In this document: positions 33,365 to 41,416 of the stretch, in pieces
Position numbering within the stretch: the stretch's first letter is position 1
Layout: every line of letters starts with the position of its first letter
Origin: an uncultured Corynebacterium sp.
Lineage (GTDB): Bacteria; Actinomycetota; Actinomycetes; Mycobacteriales; Mycobacteriaceae
Direction: 5' to 3'
Assembly (NCBI GenBank): GCA_946223355.1
Contig: CAMIPB010000006.1
Coordinates: 27,273 to 91,272 of the forward strand
Length of the DNA: 64,000 nt
The notes under the pieces: model-generated
What the model was told of the DNA's origin: nothing
The model's input: the letters and a program-made list of their open reading frames with translations, nothing else
Databases searched by the model: none
Position numbers and translations under genes: made by a program

Positions 33365-34065
33365 TCCGTACACTCCCAACCCCAGCATTCGTTCCCTTCT
33401 TCATGATTGGAGATGGAGACACCCTCGAACACGTCCGAATCGCCGTCGCGCATGGTGCCGACGCCCTCGAACTCGGCGTTCCCTTCTCCGATCCGGTGGC
33501 AGATGGACCCGTTATTCAGGCCGCGCACCTGCGAAGCACGGCAACCTTCGAGGATTGCCTCGACGTCGTCAAGCAAATCCGGAGTGAGTTTCCCGATTTA
33601 CCTATCGGCATGCTCGTCTACGGAAACATCATGTTCGCAACTGAAAATTTTCACGAGCGCCTCGCCCAAGCGGGTGCAGACACCGTGCTCATCCCAGATA
33701 TTCCTGTGCGAGAAGCAACTCAACAAAACCACATCGACACGGTCTTCATTGCCCCGGCTTCCGCAGACGAAAAAACCCTCGAAAGCGTGGGAAAGGCTTC
33801 CAAGGGTTATATCTACGCCGTCGCCCGAGACGGCGTGACCGGAACAGACAAAAAAGCTATTGCCAACGCGGAGGCCATCCAAAAACTAAAGCAGTACGGT
33901 CCCGTCCTCGTTGGTTTTGGTATATCTACGCCAGCCGACGTCCGAAGCATCATGGATGCGGGAGCGGACGGTGTCATCGTGGGCTCCGCGACGATTAAAG
34001 CTATTCAGGAGAACCGGCTGGCTGAGTTTGTTTCCGAGATGAAGGCGCAAACTTTTCGACGATGA
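33361..34065 (+). CDS. trpA: Tryptophan synthase alpha chain (short form)
   Basis: 234-aa TIM-barrel enzyme that releases indole from indole-glycerol phosphate for TrpB. The catalytic Glu lies in ALELGVPFSDP and the catalytic Asp in VADGPVIQAA; the phosphate site includes VGFGISTPADV and GADGVIVGSA. It is some 30-45 residues shorter than usual, mainly at the N-terminus and the last helices. The last 65 bp overlap the 3' end of the convergent symporter gene. It closes the trp operon. Confidence 0.95.
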   Translation: MIRTLPTPAFVPFFMIGDGDTLEHVRIAVAHGADALELGVPFSDPVADGPVIQAAHLRSTATFEDCLDVVKQIRSEFPDLPIGMLVYGNIMFATENFHERLAQAGADTVLIPDIPVREATQQNHIDTVFIAPASADEKTLESVGKASKGYIYAVARDGVTGTDKKAIANAEAIQKLKQYGPVLVGFGISTPADVRSIMDAGADGVIVGSATIKAIQENRLAEFVSEMKAQTFRR

Positions 34066-35194
34066 GCGCAATAGCACCGTCGCCGGTGACGTTTGCGGCG
34101 GTGCCCACCGAGTCAATCACGATGTACGCGGCGATCATGAGGGCAACCATGGAATCGTTAAAGCCCATCATTTCGGATAAAAGTCCGGTAGCCACCATCA
34201 CGGCACCGCCTGGAACGCCCGGGGCAGCAATCATCGTGATTGCGAGCAGCAGCATAAACCCGATTGCCTTAGAAGCAGACACATCCATTCCAGTCATATA
34301 AATGAGGGCAAACGCATACAACATGAGCTTGATCATCGAGCCGGAAAGATGAATAGTTGCGCATAATGGAATGACAAATCCCGTGACCTCTTCCGAGGTT
34401 TTGTTCTTCATCGCGCATTCGCGGGTGATCGGAATTGACGCAGCCGAAGATGACGTGCCAAGAGCAGTGAAATAGGCCGGCATCATATTCTTCAGTGCGG
34501 TAATTGGGTTCCTACCTGTCAAGGCTCCGGCAACGACGTACTGGAAAACCAAATAAATCAGCGTCATTACAACAGACAGCAGCAGAACCTTGGAGAAGGA
34601 GCCCAGCACCGCCAGCACACTGCCATTCATCCCCAGTGTGACAAACATACCGAAAATATAGATGGGGAGCAGCGGGACAACGAAGCTCCAGATAATCTTG
34701 ATGACCACTTGCTCGAGCTCGACCGACGCATTAAATAGGGTATCCGCTTTCACCACCGTCATGGCTAGTCCAATGCAGAACGACAGCAAAAGCGCAGTCA
34801 TAACCTCGAATGGTGGCGCCATCTCCACGGAAAAGTATGGCGTGATTGCGCCTTCATCGATATCCGCGATATTTTTTGCCATGTCTTCTCCACGCAGGAG
34901 CCACGGATACAGCCCGACGGACACGCCGTAACTAATCAATCCCGCTAGGATTGTTGAGCCATATGACAGCCCGACAGTAATTCCCAACAGCTTTCCCGCG
35001 CCCTTGCCGAGCTTTGCAATAGCCGGAGCAATCAAAGCGAAAATCAACACAGGAACGAAAAAGTTCAGAAAGCCACTGAATAAGCCATTAATCGTGGCAA
35101 ATACTTTGCCTAACCATTCGGGGAAGAACGTACTGCACAGCGCACCGAGTAGTACTGCAATAACAATTTTGGTCAGTAAAGAGGGTTTAGGCAT
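34001..35194 (-). CDS. Dicarboxylate/amino acid:cation symporter (DAACS family)
   Basis: 397-aa membrane transporter of the family that includes SstT and GltP. It has about eight hydrophobic helices and two re-entrant loops; the Ser-rich hairpin LGTSSSAASIPIT near residue 250 and APGVPGGAVMVATG near residue 325 are diagnostic, as is the NVTGDGAIALIVEK segment at the end. The substrate, serine/threonine or a dicarboxylate, is uncertain. Its C-terminal coding region overlaps the end of trpA by 65 bp on the other strand. Confidence 0.92.
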   Translation of the reverse strand: MPKPSLLTKIVIAVLLGALCSTFFPEWLGKVFATINGLFSGFLNFFVPVLIFALIAPAIAKLGKGAGKLLGITVGLSYGSTILAGLISYGVSVGLYPWLLRGEDMAKNIADIDEGAITPYFSVEMAPPFEVMTALLLSFCIGLAMTVVKADTLFNASVELEQVVIKIIWSFVVPLLPIYIFGMFVTLGMNGSVLAVLGSFSKVLLLSVVMTLIYLVFQYVVAGALTGRNPITALKNMMPAYFTALGTSSSAASIPITRECAMKNKTSEEVTGFVIPLCATIHLSGSMIKLMLYAFALIYMTGMDVSASKAIGFMLLLAITMIAAPGVPGGAVMVATGLLSEMMGFNDSMVALMIAAYIVIDSVGTAANVTGDGAIALIVEKFAPSSRKQTQPAGSPE

Positions 35195-35259
35195 GCATCA
35201 AATATATTACAAAGGAATGAAAAATTACATTTTGGTTTGTGCCTGCTAACAGGCATAAG

Positions 35260-35664
35260 ATGGTAGCCATGATCGGAATCGTTATGCTTGTCGTCGCCGC
35301 TGCACTCATCATCATTGGAGGGCTCGCGGCCCTTAAGAAGCTGCCGGGAAATTCCGTCATTGGACTCCGCCTCGCTGAATTACGCAAGAGCAAAGAGGCT
35401 TGGGATAATGCGCACGCTGTCGCGGGGCCATTTTGGGCACTGTCCGGTCTTTCACTGCTATTCGGTGGAATTGTGACGCTTAGTGCTCAAGGTTGGATGT
35501 GGCTGATTCCGGTAATCTCTGTGATCGTTTCCGTTGTTATTTTGTCTATCGGCTCCAACATGGGCGCGCGTGCTTCGCATCTATTTGAGCAGCAAGAAGA
35601 AAAAGGTCCTAAGGTGGATCTCAACGCTTTGCGCAATGCAGCTCGTTCCGCCGATCAAGGATAG
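35260..35664 (+). CDS. SdpI-like small membrane protein
   Basis: About 134-aa protein with three hydrophobic segments (about residues 1-22, 60-76 and 82-102). The soluble stretch PGNSVIGLRLAELRKSKEAWDNAHAVAG resembles the SdpI/YhfL family conserved motif. SdpI is an immunity and signalling protein in Bacillus, but most homologues have no known role. Start codons at 35239 (GTG), 35260 or 35269 are possible. The next gene starts two bases after its stop, so both are probably cotranscribed. Confidence 0.65.
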   Translation: MVAMIGIVMLVVAAALIIIGGLAALKKLPGNSVIGLRLAELRKSKEAWDNAHAVAGPFWALSGLSLLFGGIVTLSAQGWMWLIPVISVIVSVVILSIGSNMGARASHLFEQQEEKGPKVDLNALRNAARSADQG

Positions 35665-35666
35665 GT

Positions 35667-36164
35667 ATGCCTGACAAGTTTTTTCGCGCCACTGGAAAAT
35701 CTCTCCAGGAATGGCTCGAACTCGTTCCGCATGAACTTTCTCACTCCGAGATGGCTCAGCGTGCTGAAGAACTTGGTGCTTCCCCATGGTGGGCGCAGAG
35801 TATTACGGTGGAGATAGAACGTTCAATTGGCCGACGAAAACTCGGTGAATCATGCACCGGTGAAATCAATGCCTCCGCAAGTAAGACTGTTCCGGGGGAT
35901 TGGAAAACCAACTTCCCCAAACTGGTGGAGTTCATTGAACCAAAGCTGCCCATCACTGAAAGTTCTATTTCCGAGACCGAGAAGTGGCGCTATTGGCGGG
36001 CTAAGCTTGATGACGACACTAAGGTCACAATTAACGTTTCCGATTCCAACGGCAAAACCAAGATCGGCGTACAGCATGAAAAGTTAGCCGATCATGATGC
36101 CAGAATTGCGGTTAAGGAAGAGTGGAAGACCATACTCAACACCTTTGCCAAAACGTTACTGTGA
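35667..36164 (+). CDS. DUF4287-like protein
   Basis: 165-aa soluble protein. The first 60 residues (TGKSLQEWL, SHSEMAQRAEELGASPWWAQSITVEIERSIGRR) resemble the DUF4287 domain, a helical module often joined to a START/SRPBCC-like fold. The rest, with EKWRYWRAKLDDDTKVTINV and VKEEWKTILNTFAKTLL, looks like a compact SRPBCC-type domain. Function is unknown. It follows the SdpI-like gene almost without a gap. Confidence 0.6.
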   Translation: MPDKFFRATGKSLQEWLELVPHELSHSEMAQRAEELGASPWWAQSITVEIERSIGRRKLGESCTGEINASASKTVPGDWKTNFPKLVEFIEPKLPITESSISETEKWRYWRAKLDDDTKVTINVSDSNGKTKIGVQHEKLADHDARIAVKEEWKTILNTFAKTLL

Positions 36165-36171
36165 CTTTTAT

Positions 36172-36187
36172 AGTTTCACGTGAAACA
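36172..36187. promoter_or_regulatory. parS site (one mismatch)
   Basis: AGTTTCACGTGAAACA matches the consensus at 15 of 16 positions. It lies between the DUF4287-like gene and the Rieske gene, directly upstream of the latter's ribosome-binding site, so ParB binding could affect that gene. Confidence 0.9.
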
Positions 36188-36198
36188 TTGGAGGAAAA

Positions 36199-36561
36199 AT
36201 GAAGTGCAGTAGAAGAATGTTTCTACTTGGGTCCGCGACAACCCTTGCGGGCGCCTATTTGGCGGCGTGCGGAAAAGAAGCAAGCGCCAGCATCGCAAAA
36301 ACTGAAATTCCCGTAGGTTCTGCCACCATCATTGACGGAGTGATATTCGCGCAGCCGAAAGAAAACGAGTTCAAGGCATACTCCCAAACCTGTCCACACC
36401 AAGGCGCTGCCATCACTCAAGTTGAGGGAAACGTGGCGACCTGCACGAGCCACTTCACCTCCTACAACCTGGAGGACGGAAGCGTCATCGAAGGACCCGG
36501 TAGGGATCCCTTGGAGGCGCTCGAGTTTAACGACGCCGGCGATACCCTCACCACAACGTGA
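36199..36561 (+). CDS. Rieske [2Fe-2S] lipoprotein, Tat-type signal
   Basis: 120-aa exported protein. The N-terminus CSRRMFLLGSATTLAGAYL has a twin-arginine motif and hydrophobic core, followed by LAAC, a lipobox that would anchor Cys25 to lipid. The Rieske cluster ligands are CPH (QTCPHQGAA) and CTSH (VATCTSHFTSY), the CxH...CxxH pattern. It is a single-domain electron carrier; no partner oxidase or dioxygenase is adjacent. The following transporter gene starts within its stop codon (GTGA), so they may be one unit. Confidence 0.88.
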   Translation: MKCSRRMFLLGSATTLAGAYLAACGKEASASIAKTEIPVGSATIIDGVIFAQPKENEFKAYSQTCPHQGAAITQVEGNVATCTSHFTSYNLEDGSVIEGPGRDPLEALEFNDAGDTLTTT

Positions 36562-37442
36562 AACGCATAGATCCGCTGATCGTCCTTATCGTCATCGCTG
36601 CTGCGTTGGCGTTCATTTATCCAGCTCCACCTGCTTTCGCAACGATAACCAACTTAGGGATCGCACTGCTCTTTTACCTCTACGGAGCTAGGCTATCCAC
36701 GTCGGAGGCGCTGCAGGGACTCAAACACTGGAAGCTTCACGTAACGATTCTTGCGTTCACATTTCTCGTGTATCCCTTGATAGGAGTGGCACTTGGAAAA
36801 TTTTTGCCACCGGAACTGGCCCTTGGAATCTTGTATTTGTGCCTTGTACCATCGACGGTTCAGTCATCGGTGGCGTTTACTTCTATAGCACGAGGAAACG
36901 TGGCGGGTGCGATCGTATCGGCGTCGCTAAGCAACTTGGTGGGAGTCTTGGCCACACCACTCCTCGTTATGATGCTGATGAATAGGGAAGCGGCGATAGA
37001 TACTTCGGTATTCCTGGAAATTTCCTTGCTGTTGCTTGCGCCATTCGTTCTCGGACAGCTGACCAGGCGATGGACCAAAAATATTGCTGCAAGTAAATTA
37101 ACCAAGATTGTTGATCGCGGTTCGATTGCCTTGGTGGTGTATACCGCGTTTTCCAAAGGGAACTTCGATGCCACATGGGAAACGATTGCCGTACTAGTTG
37201 CATTTTCGTTCGCGTTGGTGGCATTCATGCTGTGGCTTACCAAGGTAGCGGGGAAGCGGCTCGGATTTTCACTTCCAGATATTCGCGCTATTCAGTTTTG
37301 TGGATCGAAGAAATCACTCGCGACGGGGTTACCCATGGCAGCCGTCATTTTCGGCGGAGGAACAGTAATACTTCCGCTCATGATTTATCATCAGGTGCAA
37401 CTAATGATGTGTTCCTGGTACGCATCACGGGTAAGCTCATGA
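36558..37442 (+). CDS. Bile acid:sodium symporter-like (SBF/ASBT) transporter
   Basis: 294-aa membrane protein with nine to ten hydrophobic helices. LCLVPSTVQSSVAFTSIARGNVAGAIVSASLSN is the crossover region of the ASBT/DUF4137 group; CGSKKSLATGLPMAAVIFGG is the equivalent in the second half. Members move organic anions with sodium; the substrate here is unknown. GTG start overlaps the Rieske gene by four bases. Confidence 0.85.
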   Translation: MKRIDPLIVLIVIAAALAFIYPAPPAFATITNLGIALLFYLYGARLSTSEALQGLKHWKLHVTILAFTFLVYPLIGVALGKFLPPELALGILYLCLVPSTVQSSVAFTSIARGNVAGAIVSASLSNLVGVLATPLLVMMLMNREAAIDTSVFLEISLLLLAPFVLGQLTRRWTKNIAASKLTKIVDRGSIALVVYTAFSKGNFDATWETIAVLVAFSFALVAFMLWLTKVAGKRLGFSLPDIRAIQFCGSKKSLATGLPMAAVIFGGGTVILPLMIYHQVQLMMCSWYASRVSS

Positions 37443-37445
37443 CGC

Positions 37446-37700
37446 ATGAAGATGTACGTTAAAACTGTCCTTTCTGTTGAGGGAACTACTGCGACTCACA
37501 TCGCGGAATTGAAAGAGATTGACTCCACCTCGTGCGCGATGTTGCGGATACTCGAAGTGGAGGGAGGCGTAGTATCTCGAATCCCAAAACCAACTGAGAT
37601 AGTTCCGCACCCAGACACTTTTGACAAATACGAGGACATCACTGCGACCCGTCTTTCTGCCGAAGAGTTTGAGCAGATGTGGCAACAAGCTGCTTCCTAG
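37446..37700 (+). CDS. Small hypothetical protein, DUF6881-like
   Basis: 84-aa soluble protein beginning MKMYVKTVLS with an alternative start at Met3. The pattern of a beta strand, a HIAELKEIDSTSCAMLRILEV segment and PKPTEIVPHPDTFDKYEDI resembles small immunity-like or DUF6881 proteins, but the match is weak. Its last 62 bp overlap the convergent HNH gene. Function is unknown. Confidence 0.5.
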   Translation: MKMYVKTVLSVEGTTATHIAELKEIDSTSCAMLRILEVEGGVVSRIPKPTEIVPHPDTFDKYEDITATRLSAEEFEQMWQQAAS

Positions 37701-38787
37701 CCTCCATCTTCTGGGCAAATGACTGCACCCAGTTCCGAGACTTCGGGGCGAGTGGGCCGGTAGCTTCATCAAACACCCAAGTTCCATCCTCGAAGAGCCA
37801 GTAAATATCCCCGGTGATGGGATCCAAGATATAAAATGCACGTCCATCTGTTTTTACGTTGTGATGGTGTTGGCATAGAGACACGAGGTTGGCCGGGGTG
37901 GTAGGGCCTTTGTGCCACTCCACGCGGTGATCCTTTTGTGCACGGTGAGCGGGAACGCTGCACCCCGGCCAGCGGCACGTTCCATCCCTTCCTTCGACAA
38001 ATCGCCGCATAGGTTCGGTCGGAGTGTAAGAGAGGGTGACAGAAGTTGATGCCGCGTCGATGTTTCGAACGTTTCCGGTAATGTCCATCTGCTTCCATCC
38101 CATTCCGGGAATCCAAACAGGCGAGTTGGGGACATCGTAGGCTTGATAGGCGTTGATTACTACCGTGGTGTTGGTGTCTTCAATAATTGCCTTGACTAGA
38201 GCCTCTGGAAGGGAGATTGACTCGTTTCGGGCGATTTTCCGCACGTGTTCTTCAATAGTCCGCAACTCGTCTGGCGCAAGACACGCACCGAGGAAAGCCT
38301 GGGTGTCAGAAAAATAGTCGAATTCCACACGTGGTTGTTCCGCTGCGGGTTGCTCGATTAGGTCGAGGGTACGAAGCAGCTCCACAATTTTTGCACGAAT
38401 ACGAGCAGCACTAGGCATGTGCTGATTTTCTCTAGAAGGCGTAAGGAAGTCGGTGAGCATCTCGTCAGCCGCGTGCAGTGCCTTTTCGGAGGCAACTAGC
38501 AAGGCTCTATCTATCGCCAACAAGCGAGACGTATCCAAGTGCCACATGTTTTCGTGGAGCGCTTTAAGGCGAGGCAACTCTAAAAGCCGAAAATGCGCCA
38601 TAAGGATATTGGTGACTTGCTTTGCAGGCATGCCGGTGAACATGGAGATGCGGGCGACGGCAATCTCGATATCGTCGGAAGGCTCGGGCAAGTGCTCCTG
38701 GAACATCTCGTATTCCAGTCTGCGCAGAGTTAAGGATTGTTGGGCTAAGGGATTGTTAGGGGAGCAGTGTGCATAATAGGGTTTCAT
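37639..38787 (-). CDS. DUF222 / HNH endonuclease-domain protein
   Basis: 382-aa protein. The N-terminal 250 residues are a helical DUF222-type region; the C-terminal HNH domain contains GTCRWPGCSVPAHRAQKDHRVEWHKGP and NLVSLCQHHHNVKTDG, with the two Cys pairs and the His-Asn-His type residues. Such proteins are abundant and often repeated in actinobacterial genomes; their role is uncertain, and a link to mobile elements has been suggested. Its 3' end overlaps the small gene on the other strand. Confidence 0.88.
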   Translation of the reverse strand: MKPYYAHCSPNNPLAQQSLTLRRLEYEMFQEHLPEPSDDIEIAVARISMFTGMPAKQVTNILMAHFRLLELPRLKALHENMWHLDTSRLLAIDRALLVASEKALHAADEMLTDFLTPSRENQHMPSAARIRAKIVELLRTLDLIEQPAAEQPRVEFDYFSDTQAFLGACLAPDELRTIEEHVRKIARNESISLPEALVKAIIEDTNTTVVINAYQAYDVPNSPVWIPGMGWKQMDITGNVRNIDAASTSVTLSYTPTEPMRRFVEGRDGTCRWPGCSVPAHRAQKDHRVEWHKGPTTPANLVSLCQHHHNVKTDGRAFYILDPITGDIYWLFEDGTWVFDEATGPLAPKSRNWVQSFAQKMEARKQLVATSAQTLRQKDGSQ

Positions 38788-38883
38788 AACTTTCTCTTTA
38801 TGAATGTCGTTTTTTAGGCTAGTTCTATTGTTCGAATATCTTGCCCAACACCATAAAACACAGCCCAGACATTCAACCGAAAT

Positions 38884-38901
38884 TTAGCACATCCGTGCTA
38901 A
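38884..38901 (-). terminator. Hairpin at the end of yqgE
   Basis: TTAGCAC (38884-38890) and GTGCTAA (38895-38901) form a perfect 7-bp stem with a four-base loop that includes the yqgE stop codon. On the minus strand it is followed by ATTT rather than a long T-run, so it is a weak terminator at best. Confidence 0.4.
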
Positions 38902-39464
38902 TTATCGCGGGGTTGCTCCGGGAACGTCGCATACAACGGAAGCGGCATGTCCTGCCTACGCATTGCCTCCGCATAAACATCGCCCGAGCTGGCAATATCA
39001 TGGCCCAAAGCGGGCGTGACGTACCATTCTCCATCCTGTATTTCCGCGTCTAATTCATCCTTCAACCAAAGGTGATAACCCGCGAAGAATCGAACACCTT
39101 CAATTGCTCCATCCAAGTCACTGGGATCCACACCGGAGATAAGCCTGCCCATCAGAGGCGCGAATTCAACGATCCCCTCCGGAGCAGAGTCCTTCAGAAC
39201 CACCAACGCGGTGACCGCTTGTTCCATTAATGGACCACCGATAAAAAATGATTGCGGTTTAAAGGCCAGGTCATGCCATTCAGGCATCACATTAAACACC
39301 GCGGCCTCACTGCGCACAGTCAGATCCACCCCGATGATGCGCGGGCCGTCGTAAGCAACGATGAGAATCGCAGAGCGAGACACACCAGGTGCGCCTAGCA
39401 AGAGCATGCCAGGCTCAGGCTCACGTCGTTCTAGGGCGTTAAACAATCTATCCGCGTACATCAT
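38898..39464 (-). CDS. YqgE/AlgH family protein (UPF0301)
   Basis: 188-aa protein of the conserved UPF0301 family. Typical are RREPEPGMLLLGAPGV near the start, SFFIGGPLMEQAVTALVVLKD in the middle and FAGYHLWLKDELDAEIQDGEWY, corresponding to the family's GYAGWxxGQLexE motif. The biochemical role is unknown; a regulatory role was proposed in some bacteria. Two adjacent ATG codons are possible starts. It overlaps the upstream cca gene by 17 bp and is likely cotranscribed with it. Confidence 0.85.
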   Translation of the reverse strand: MMYADRLFNALERREPEPGMLLLGAPGVSRSAILIVAYDGPRIIGVDLTVRSEAAVFNVMPEWHDLAFKPQSFFIGGPLMEQAVTALVVLKDSAPEGIVEFAPLMGRLISGVDPSDLDGAIEGVRFFAGYHLWLKDELDAEIQDGEWYVTPALGHDIASSGDVYAEAMRRQDMPLPLYATFPEQPRDN

Positions 39465-40839
39465 CCCACCATGCTTTTAGGGCAGCAATTGCTTCATCGC
39501 GCTCCATCGGTCCGTGTTCCAGACGCAAATCCTTCAGGTGTTTCCACGCCTTACCGACGTCCGGACCAGGTTTCAGGTCCAAGATCTCCATGATCTCGTT
39601 GCCGTCCAGATCTGGCCGCACTCGTGCCAGATCTTCTTTCGCAGCAATATCTGCGATGCGTTCTTCCAGGTGATCGTAGGTACGCTGGAGACGCTGAGCT
39701 TTGCGTTTGTTACGTGTAGTGCAGTCGGCACGAACGAGCATATGAAGACGGGGGAGAAGGTCTCCTGCATCGTTGACGTAGCGACGCACAGCCGAATCGG
39801 TCCATTGATTTTCACCAAAGCCATGGAAACGCATGTGCAAAAAGACCAGGTTCGCAATGTTCTCAGTTGTCGCCTTGGGGTACTTGAGTTTTCGCAAACG
39901 TTTGCGTACAAGCTTCGCACCCACAACTTCGTGATGATGGAAGGTTACTTTCCCATCGGTGATATCGCGGGTGGCGGGCTTGCCGACGTCGTGAAGCAAC
40001 GCCGCCCAGCGCAGCACCAGGTCAGGCTCTTCCTCTTGGTCAATTGCTTGGCGCATAACCTGCAACGAGTGCGCGAATACATCTTTGTGCTGCTTATGCT
40101 CGTCGGCCTCCATCGCCAACGCTGGGATTTCAGGGAAAATGCGAGTGAGAATCCCAGTCTCCGTAAGCAGACGGATACCCGCCTCCGGGTTGGTTCCTAA
40201 AATCAGTTTGTCTAGCTCCACCTGGATGCGCTCGACGGTGATGCGGTCAATTTCTTCAGCGAGATTCTGCATCGCCGCCTTGACTCGATCAGCGACCTGA
40301 AAATCTAGCTGCGACGCGAAACGAGCTGCCCGCAACATGCGGAGTGGATCATCGTTGAAGGAGATCTCTGGCGAATCCGGGGTATCGATCGTATTAGACG
40401 CGAGATCCGTGATTCCTCCCATGGGATCTAGGAACTCACCAGTATGCATATCGATTGCCATCGCGTTGATTTTGAAGTCACGACGGATCAGATCGCCTTC
40501 TAAAGTGTCACCGAACTGCACCTCTGGATTGCGAGACTGACCGTCATAAGAATCAGAGCGAAATGTGGTGATTTCAATCTGTTGCCCCTTGTAAGCAGCG
40601 GAGACAGTACCGAAGTCGATTCCGGTATCCCACACGGTTTCTGCCCAATCATCGAGGATGGCCTTGACGTCATGAGGGCGTGCAGAGGTGGTGAAATCTA
40701 AGTCATTGCCGAGTCGGCCCAGTATCAAATCTCGCACCGACCCACCAACAAGGTAGAGGGAGTGGTCGGCGAAGCGGGAGATGAGGCCGTCGAGAAGCGA
40801 AGTGAGCTCAGCGACTACCGAAGTGTCTGCGGAATTCAT
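39448..40839 (-). CDS. cca: CCA tRNA nucleotidyltransferase
   Basis: 463-aa class II nucleotidyltransferase that adds or repairs the tRNA 3' CCA end. The catalytic motif is LVGGSVRDLILGRLGNDLDFTTSA with the DxD Asp pair; RRDFKINAMAI and the DPLRMLRAARFASQLDF motif follow. An HD domain lies in the C-terminal half (LLHDVGKPATR, HHHEVVGAKL). The ATG at 40839 is preferred over an upstream start, which would overlap the promoter of the divergent NUDIX gene. Gene position beside NUDIX-DUF6049-murJ is typical of actinobacteria. Confidence 0.95.
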   Translation of the reverse strand: MNSADTSVVAELTSLLDGLISRFADHSLYLVGGSVRDLILGRLGNDLDFTTSARPHDVKAILDDWAETVWDTGIDFGTVSAAYKGQQIEITTFRSDSYDGQSRNPEVQFGDTLEGDLIRRDFKINAMAIDMHTGEFLDPMGGITDLASNTIDTPDSPEISFNDDPLRMLRAARFASQLDFQVADRVKAAMQNLAEEIDRITVERIQVELDKLILGTNPEAGIRLLTETGILTRIFPEIPALAMEADEHKQHKDVFAHSLQVMRQAIDQEEEPDLVLRWAALLHDVGKPATRDITDGKVTFHHHEVVGAKLVRKRLRKLKYPKATTENIANLVFLHMRFHGFGENQWTDSAVRRYVNDAGDLLPRLHMLVRADCTTRNKRKAQRLQRTYDHLEERIADIAAKEDLARVRPDLDGNEIMEILDLKPGPDVGKAWKHLKDLRLEHGPMERDEAIAALKAWWDDVRG

Positions 40840-40867
40840 CGGCCTTAGTCTACTACGATTACCTGCG

Positions 40868-41416
40868 ATGACTAATAACAGGCGCAAGCGCCGCTACCGT
40901 TCACAGGCGCGCATGGAAACCAGAGACGAGACTTCCGCAGGCGGGCTCGTCGTTTCAGGTCTGGCCGAATCCGTCGTGGAAGATGGCGTTGTGGATCTTT
41001 CCAAGATGTACGTAGCGCTCATTGGAAGGCTTGATCGCCGTGGTCGCATTCTGTGGTCTATGCCCAAAGGGCACGTGGAAAACGATGAAGCGAAGGATTC
41101 CACCGCAGAGCGTGAAGTCTGGGAAGAAACCGGAATCTACGGTGAAGTATTCTCTGAGCTAGGCGTTATTGACTACTGGTTTGTTTCTGATGGCGTGCGT
41201 ATCCACAAAACGGTGCACCACTTTTTGCTGCGCTTCGTAGACGGACAGCTAAACGACGAAGACCCCGAGGTCACCGAGGTGTCTTGGATTCCGGTCTCTG
41301 AGTTGATTGAGCATTTGGCCTATGCCGATGAGAGAAAGCTCGCTCGTACTGCGCATGATATTTTGCCTAAGCTTGCTTTGAAGGAGGCTGAAGCAGGAAG
41401 GGCGACGCCACGGTGA
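40868..41416 (+). CDS. NUDIX hydrolase
   Basis: 182-aa hydrolase of nucleoside-diphosphate-linked compounds. The complete NUDIX box GHVENDEAKDSTAEREVWEE (GX5EX7REUXEEXGU with the following TGI) is at about residues 63-85. The N-terminus is highly basic (MTNNRRKRRYRSQ). It corresponds in position to the MutT4-like gene next to the Rv3909 and Rv3910 homologues of mycobacteria. Its stop overlaps the next start by four bases, so the three genes form an operon. The substrate is unknown. Confidence 0.92.
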   Translation: MTNNRRKRRYRSQARMETRDETSAGGLVVSGLAESVVEDGVVDLSKMYVALIGRLDRRGRILWSMPKGHVENDEAKDSTAEREVWEETGIYGEVFSELGVIDYWFVSDGVRIHKTVHHFLLRFVDGQLNDEDPEVTEVSWIPVSELIEHLAYADERKLARTAHDILPKLALKEAEAGRATPR

